Positions 61,555 to 64,000 of a stretch of DNA of 64,000 bases are shown here, one piece after another. The stretch comes from Xiphydria camelus (taxonomy: Eukaryota > Arthropoda > Insecta > Hymenoptera > Xiphydriidae), in the NCBI GenBank assembly GCA_963678675.1, contig OY783195.1:3296001-3360000 (forward strand). Reading direction: 5' to 3'. The position numbers and the translations under genes are program-made. The notes beneath the pieces were generated by a model that had not been told where the DNA came from, did no database searches, and saw nothing but the letters and a program-made list of their open reading frames with translations. How positions within the stretch are numbered: the stretch's first letter is position 1; every line of letters starts with the position of its first letter.

Positions 61555-61848
61555 ACAGAAAAGATGATTTTACAGTCTCGGCAAAACTATTACAGGTTTT
61601 GCTGCTAAGTTTTTGCTATCATGATAAAAATAATATTCTTGACGACAAGAGATATGGAGTCATGGAGTGGTAAAAATATTTGTTAGGATAGCAAACATTT
61701 TGGCCGAAAAATATTTCACTGCGATTGCAGTTATATTTGCTATTATTGAACAATATCTATCGCCATCACAGATAATATTTTTGTCATGACGGTAAACGAT
61801 TTTCAGTAAAACTTAGTTTTGCCGAGACTGCAAGATTATTTTTTCCGC
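61555..61848. mobile_element. MITE family M4, copy 2
   Basis: It shares with M4 copy 1 the GATGATTTTACAGTCTCGGC start, internal AAAAATATTTGTTAGGATAGC and the inverted AGTTTTGCCGAGACTGCAAG end. Confidence 0.65.
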
Positions 61849-61975
61849 GTTCATATTCAATATCGCGCGAAAAATAAAATATAAAGAAGTAATAATTATT
61901 CGCAGTTATAAATGCGTTTCTCTCTGCAGCATTGTGACGTCATCGAAACGCCAGAGAGGTGTACTTATGCCAAGT

Positions 61976-62231
61976 ATACAGAGAACAAGAATTAGTTGGA
62001 TCTATTAAAATTTACTTGCGGCGTCGCAAGTAATTATTTATTTAGATCGATTTGATCTTTCTCGCACATTAATTTGATATTTCTTCCTCGCAATCACATA
62101 CTATTTTAGATGATTGCGAGAAAGAGGTGTCTAATTGACGCATTACAAAATTTCATTGATCTAAATGAATAATTACTTGCGACCCCGCGAGTAATTTTCA
62201 GTGGATCCAACTAATTCGTTTTCTTTGTGTA
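61976..62231. mobile_element. MITE family M3, copy 4
   Basis: The ends TACAGAGAACAAGAATTAG and CTAATTCGTTTTCTTTGTGTA are inverted, with TTACTTGCGGCGTCGCAAG at the left and CTTGCGACCCCGCGAGTAA at the right. Confidence 0.75.
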
Positions 62232-62307
62232 ACGAGTGCGAGAGAGATAGACTCACAGTACGATGACGCGTAATAGACGCACTTCAAAACATCGCTTTCC
62301 AGCTTCA

Positions 62308-62772
62308 ATAAGGCCGAAAATGAAAAAAAACACAGGGTAAATAATTTTGCCCGCATTTCTCGAATCTGCGATAAAAAAAAGAAATACTTAAAAACCGAAT
62401 TGGCCGAGGAGAAGATCGTCCATCGAATTGTCGCGTTAAGCGGCGGATATCGGCCAGGAATTCCAAGAACTCAAAGTCCTCCGTGTTCGGGGGATCGAAG
62501 GGGTGACGGGTGAAGCGGTCCGGCGACGGCGATTAGCGGCCGTCGTCGTCTTTCCGCGTTGAGTTATCGCGATCATCGCGATTCGAGCGAAGCGGGGGAG
62601 CGTCGCGGGCCGATCTATCGTAATTGGGCCGTTTATTGAAACCGTCGGTGCCGCCGCTGCGTTCGGGCCGATTGCTCCGCAATTGGTCGCGGGGCGACGG
62701 GACGTGCTCCCGGGGAGGGGAAACGTCATTGTGCGAAACTCGGTATAAGCACTGCCACGCGGCTATGGTATG
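62308..62772 (-). pseudogene. Coding-like open frame broken by one TAA, unassigned
   Basis: On the minus strand, 79 open codons rich in Arg, Asp, Asn and Pro (including RSNRPERSGG and NRDDRDNSTRKDDDGR) are followed by a TAA at 62535-62533. A further 75 codons then follow in the same frame, with protein-like NTEDFEFLEFLADIRRLTRQF at their start. Third-position GC is high on both sides. There is no good splice acceptor and no clear start codon. It may be a broken exon, a retrocopy or simply chance in GC-rich DNA. I do not recognise any family. Confidence 0.2.
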
Positions 62773-63103
62773 TCATTATGGCCGTGCCTCATTAAAACGG
62801 TCCTCCGTCCTTTCTTCTCTCCGCGCCACCCCTCCTCGACGGGCTCCTCTCCGCGGCGCTTCGCCGCCCTCGGATGCTCTCTATCGTTACCCTCCTCTCT
62901 GTCTCCCCGGCTGTACTCGCTCCCTTCTCTGTATATCTCCGCGCTGAGACGCCCGGCCGCCTCACACGTGGGTATGTGCGTACATACGTACGTATATAGC
63001 TTTGTATATACGGTGCGTGCAGCGGCGCGGCGCGGCGCGGTGTCACTTGAACGGAATTTCGACGAGGACTCGCCCGCCGCGGCTCGGGGGTTGAAATGAT
63101 TTA

Positions 63104-63527
63104 TTCGTTTTCGCGCAGGGTGTGACAAAATAAGTGTAAAACACTTCAGGGGGTGATTCCTCATCGAAAAAGGGATAGGGTCTTTCATATAAAGAAACTT
63201 CATTTGAGCATCCCTTGTTAAGTTGGAAATAAATTTTAGGTGTCGCGTTTTCCACCCCTTACAACCATGGGGTAAACCAATTAAATTACCGGCCAAGTGT
63301 CTTTTTGATAGTAGAAAATGTCACGTTAATTTCAATTTTGTAACTTTTTTAGTGTTTGTGAAAAAAATTGTAAAACAAATTTTATGTACCCCCTTTAAGG
63401 GGCTGTATCTTAACAAGGGATGCTCAAATGAAGTTTCTTTATATGAAAGACCCTATCCCTTTTTCGATGAGGAATCACCCCCTGAAGTGTTTTACACTTA
63501 TTTTGACACACCCTGCGCGAAAACGAA
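63104..63527. mobile_element. Palindromic element, two 118-bp arms
   Basis: The arms 63104-63222 and 63410-63527 are almost identical inverted copies (TTCGTTTTCGCGCAGGGTGT and complement). Each arm is open on one strand and encodes the same peptide (NKGCSNEVSLYERPYPFF), which is a by-product of the repeat. The middle 190 bp are AT-rich. Confidence 0.8.
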
Positions 63528-63978
63528 TGTATGTGTGGCGAACGACGCGGGAAATAGAAATTTGCTCGGGTACCGCTTTCTTTCTGCCTCACGCCACGGC
63601 GAGAGTTTGTAGCACGGGAGTGCCTGCAGGTATCCCTTACAGCTTCGAGAAGGAGAAACGCTCTTCTGCCGGAGACATCGGTGTTTGTATAACTGTCAGC
63701 GGACGCGCGCGGCTCGGAGCCACCCGCGGGTCGCGGGGGGCATTAGAAGTGCGGCATAAACGCTAACAAATCGTCGTTACGAGGGGGACGGGTAAAAAAA
63801 CAAGTATACTATTGACAATGAGTAATGCTCTGCGAGCTGTTCGAAGGGGTAGTCCTTCGCGCGCGCCAGCGGCGGAGGGATAACAGGAGGAGGTGAGACG
63901 GAAGCAGTGGCGGACGGGGGCGGAAAAGATATTAATGATAAGGCGGTGAGACTCCTCCGTTTTGTTCACCCTCTTTTA

Positions 63979-64000
63979 TCTCTCTCTCTCTCTCTCTCTC
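63979..64000 (+). repeat. CT dinucleotide microsatellite at the window edge
   Basis: A pure (CT)n run of at least 22 bases reaches the right edge, so its full length is not visible. Confidence 0.9.

Larger units (their letters stand above)
51187..64000. other. Right-hand region without a recognised gene
   Basis: Apart from the transposons and repeats listed separately, this 12.8 kb holds alternating AT-rich and CpG-rich sequence. GC-rich parts (51.3-52.4, 54.3-54.8, 55.6-57.2, 58.6-58.9, 60.7-61.5 and 62.4-63.1 kb) give many chance ORFs on both strands, and none shows a domain or paired splice sites. The region may be intergenic or part of a large intron of a gene to the right. The part 51187-51300 just upstream of SHIPPO copy 2 should hold that gene's promoter. 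Confidence 0.5.

Overview
The window looks like nuclear DNA from an insect, most likely a hymenopteran such as an ant. Genes are split by short GT-AG introns, CpG is not depleted, AT-rich and GC-rich blocks alternate, there are short TTAGG-type runs, and small inverted-repeat DNA transposons (MITEs) are very common. No operons, CRISPR arrays or viral genes were seen. The organism call is inference from these traits and from protein similarity recalled from memory; no search was run.

Six protein-coding genes can be rebuilt exon by exon, and every splice junction keeps the reading frame. From left to right they are: (1) minus strand, 1-21421, a small membrane-anchored PDZ protein with an 18.7 kb first intron and a 3' end beyond the left edge; (2) plus strand, 23611-26787, the Golgi pH regulator GPHR, complete at 452 aa; (3) minus strand, 27155-30562, the glucosidase II alpha subunit, complete at 922 aa, tail to tail with GPHR; (4) plus strand, 32382-45790, a TRPM cation channel of about 1661 aa in 18 exons, with signs of alternative first exons, a 57-nt cassette exon and an in-frame 69-nt intron beside the pore; (5) and (6) minus strand, 47526-48878 and 49372-51186, two tandem SHIPPO-repeat proteins (ODF3/CIMAP type) of 240 and 241 aa with identical intron phases.

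The region 51.2-64 kb has no gene I can support; it holds MITEs, microsatellites and unassigned sequence. The PDZ gene's first intron, TRPM intron 1 and the right-hand 13 kb are the main transposon sinks. The most notable element is a 1.5 kb TTAA-flanked, piggyBac-like element (13816-15336) that contains a 275-bp-arm foldback with tRNA-like pol III boxes and a cysteine-rich transposase-tail remnant. At least four MITE families recur (called M1-M4 here), with several nested insertions, including one that fills most of a TRPM intron and starts only 15 bp from the splice donor.

The genes do not form one pathway. GPHR and glucosidase II both act in the secretory pathway (Golgi acidification and ER glycoprotein trimming), TRPM is a plasma-membrane or organelle cation channel, and the SHIPPO pair is expected in sperm tails or cilia.
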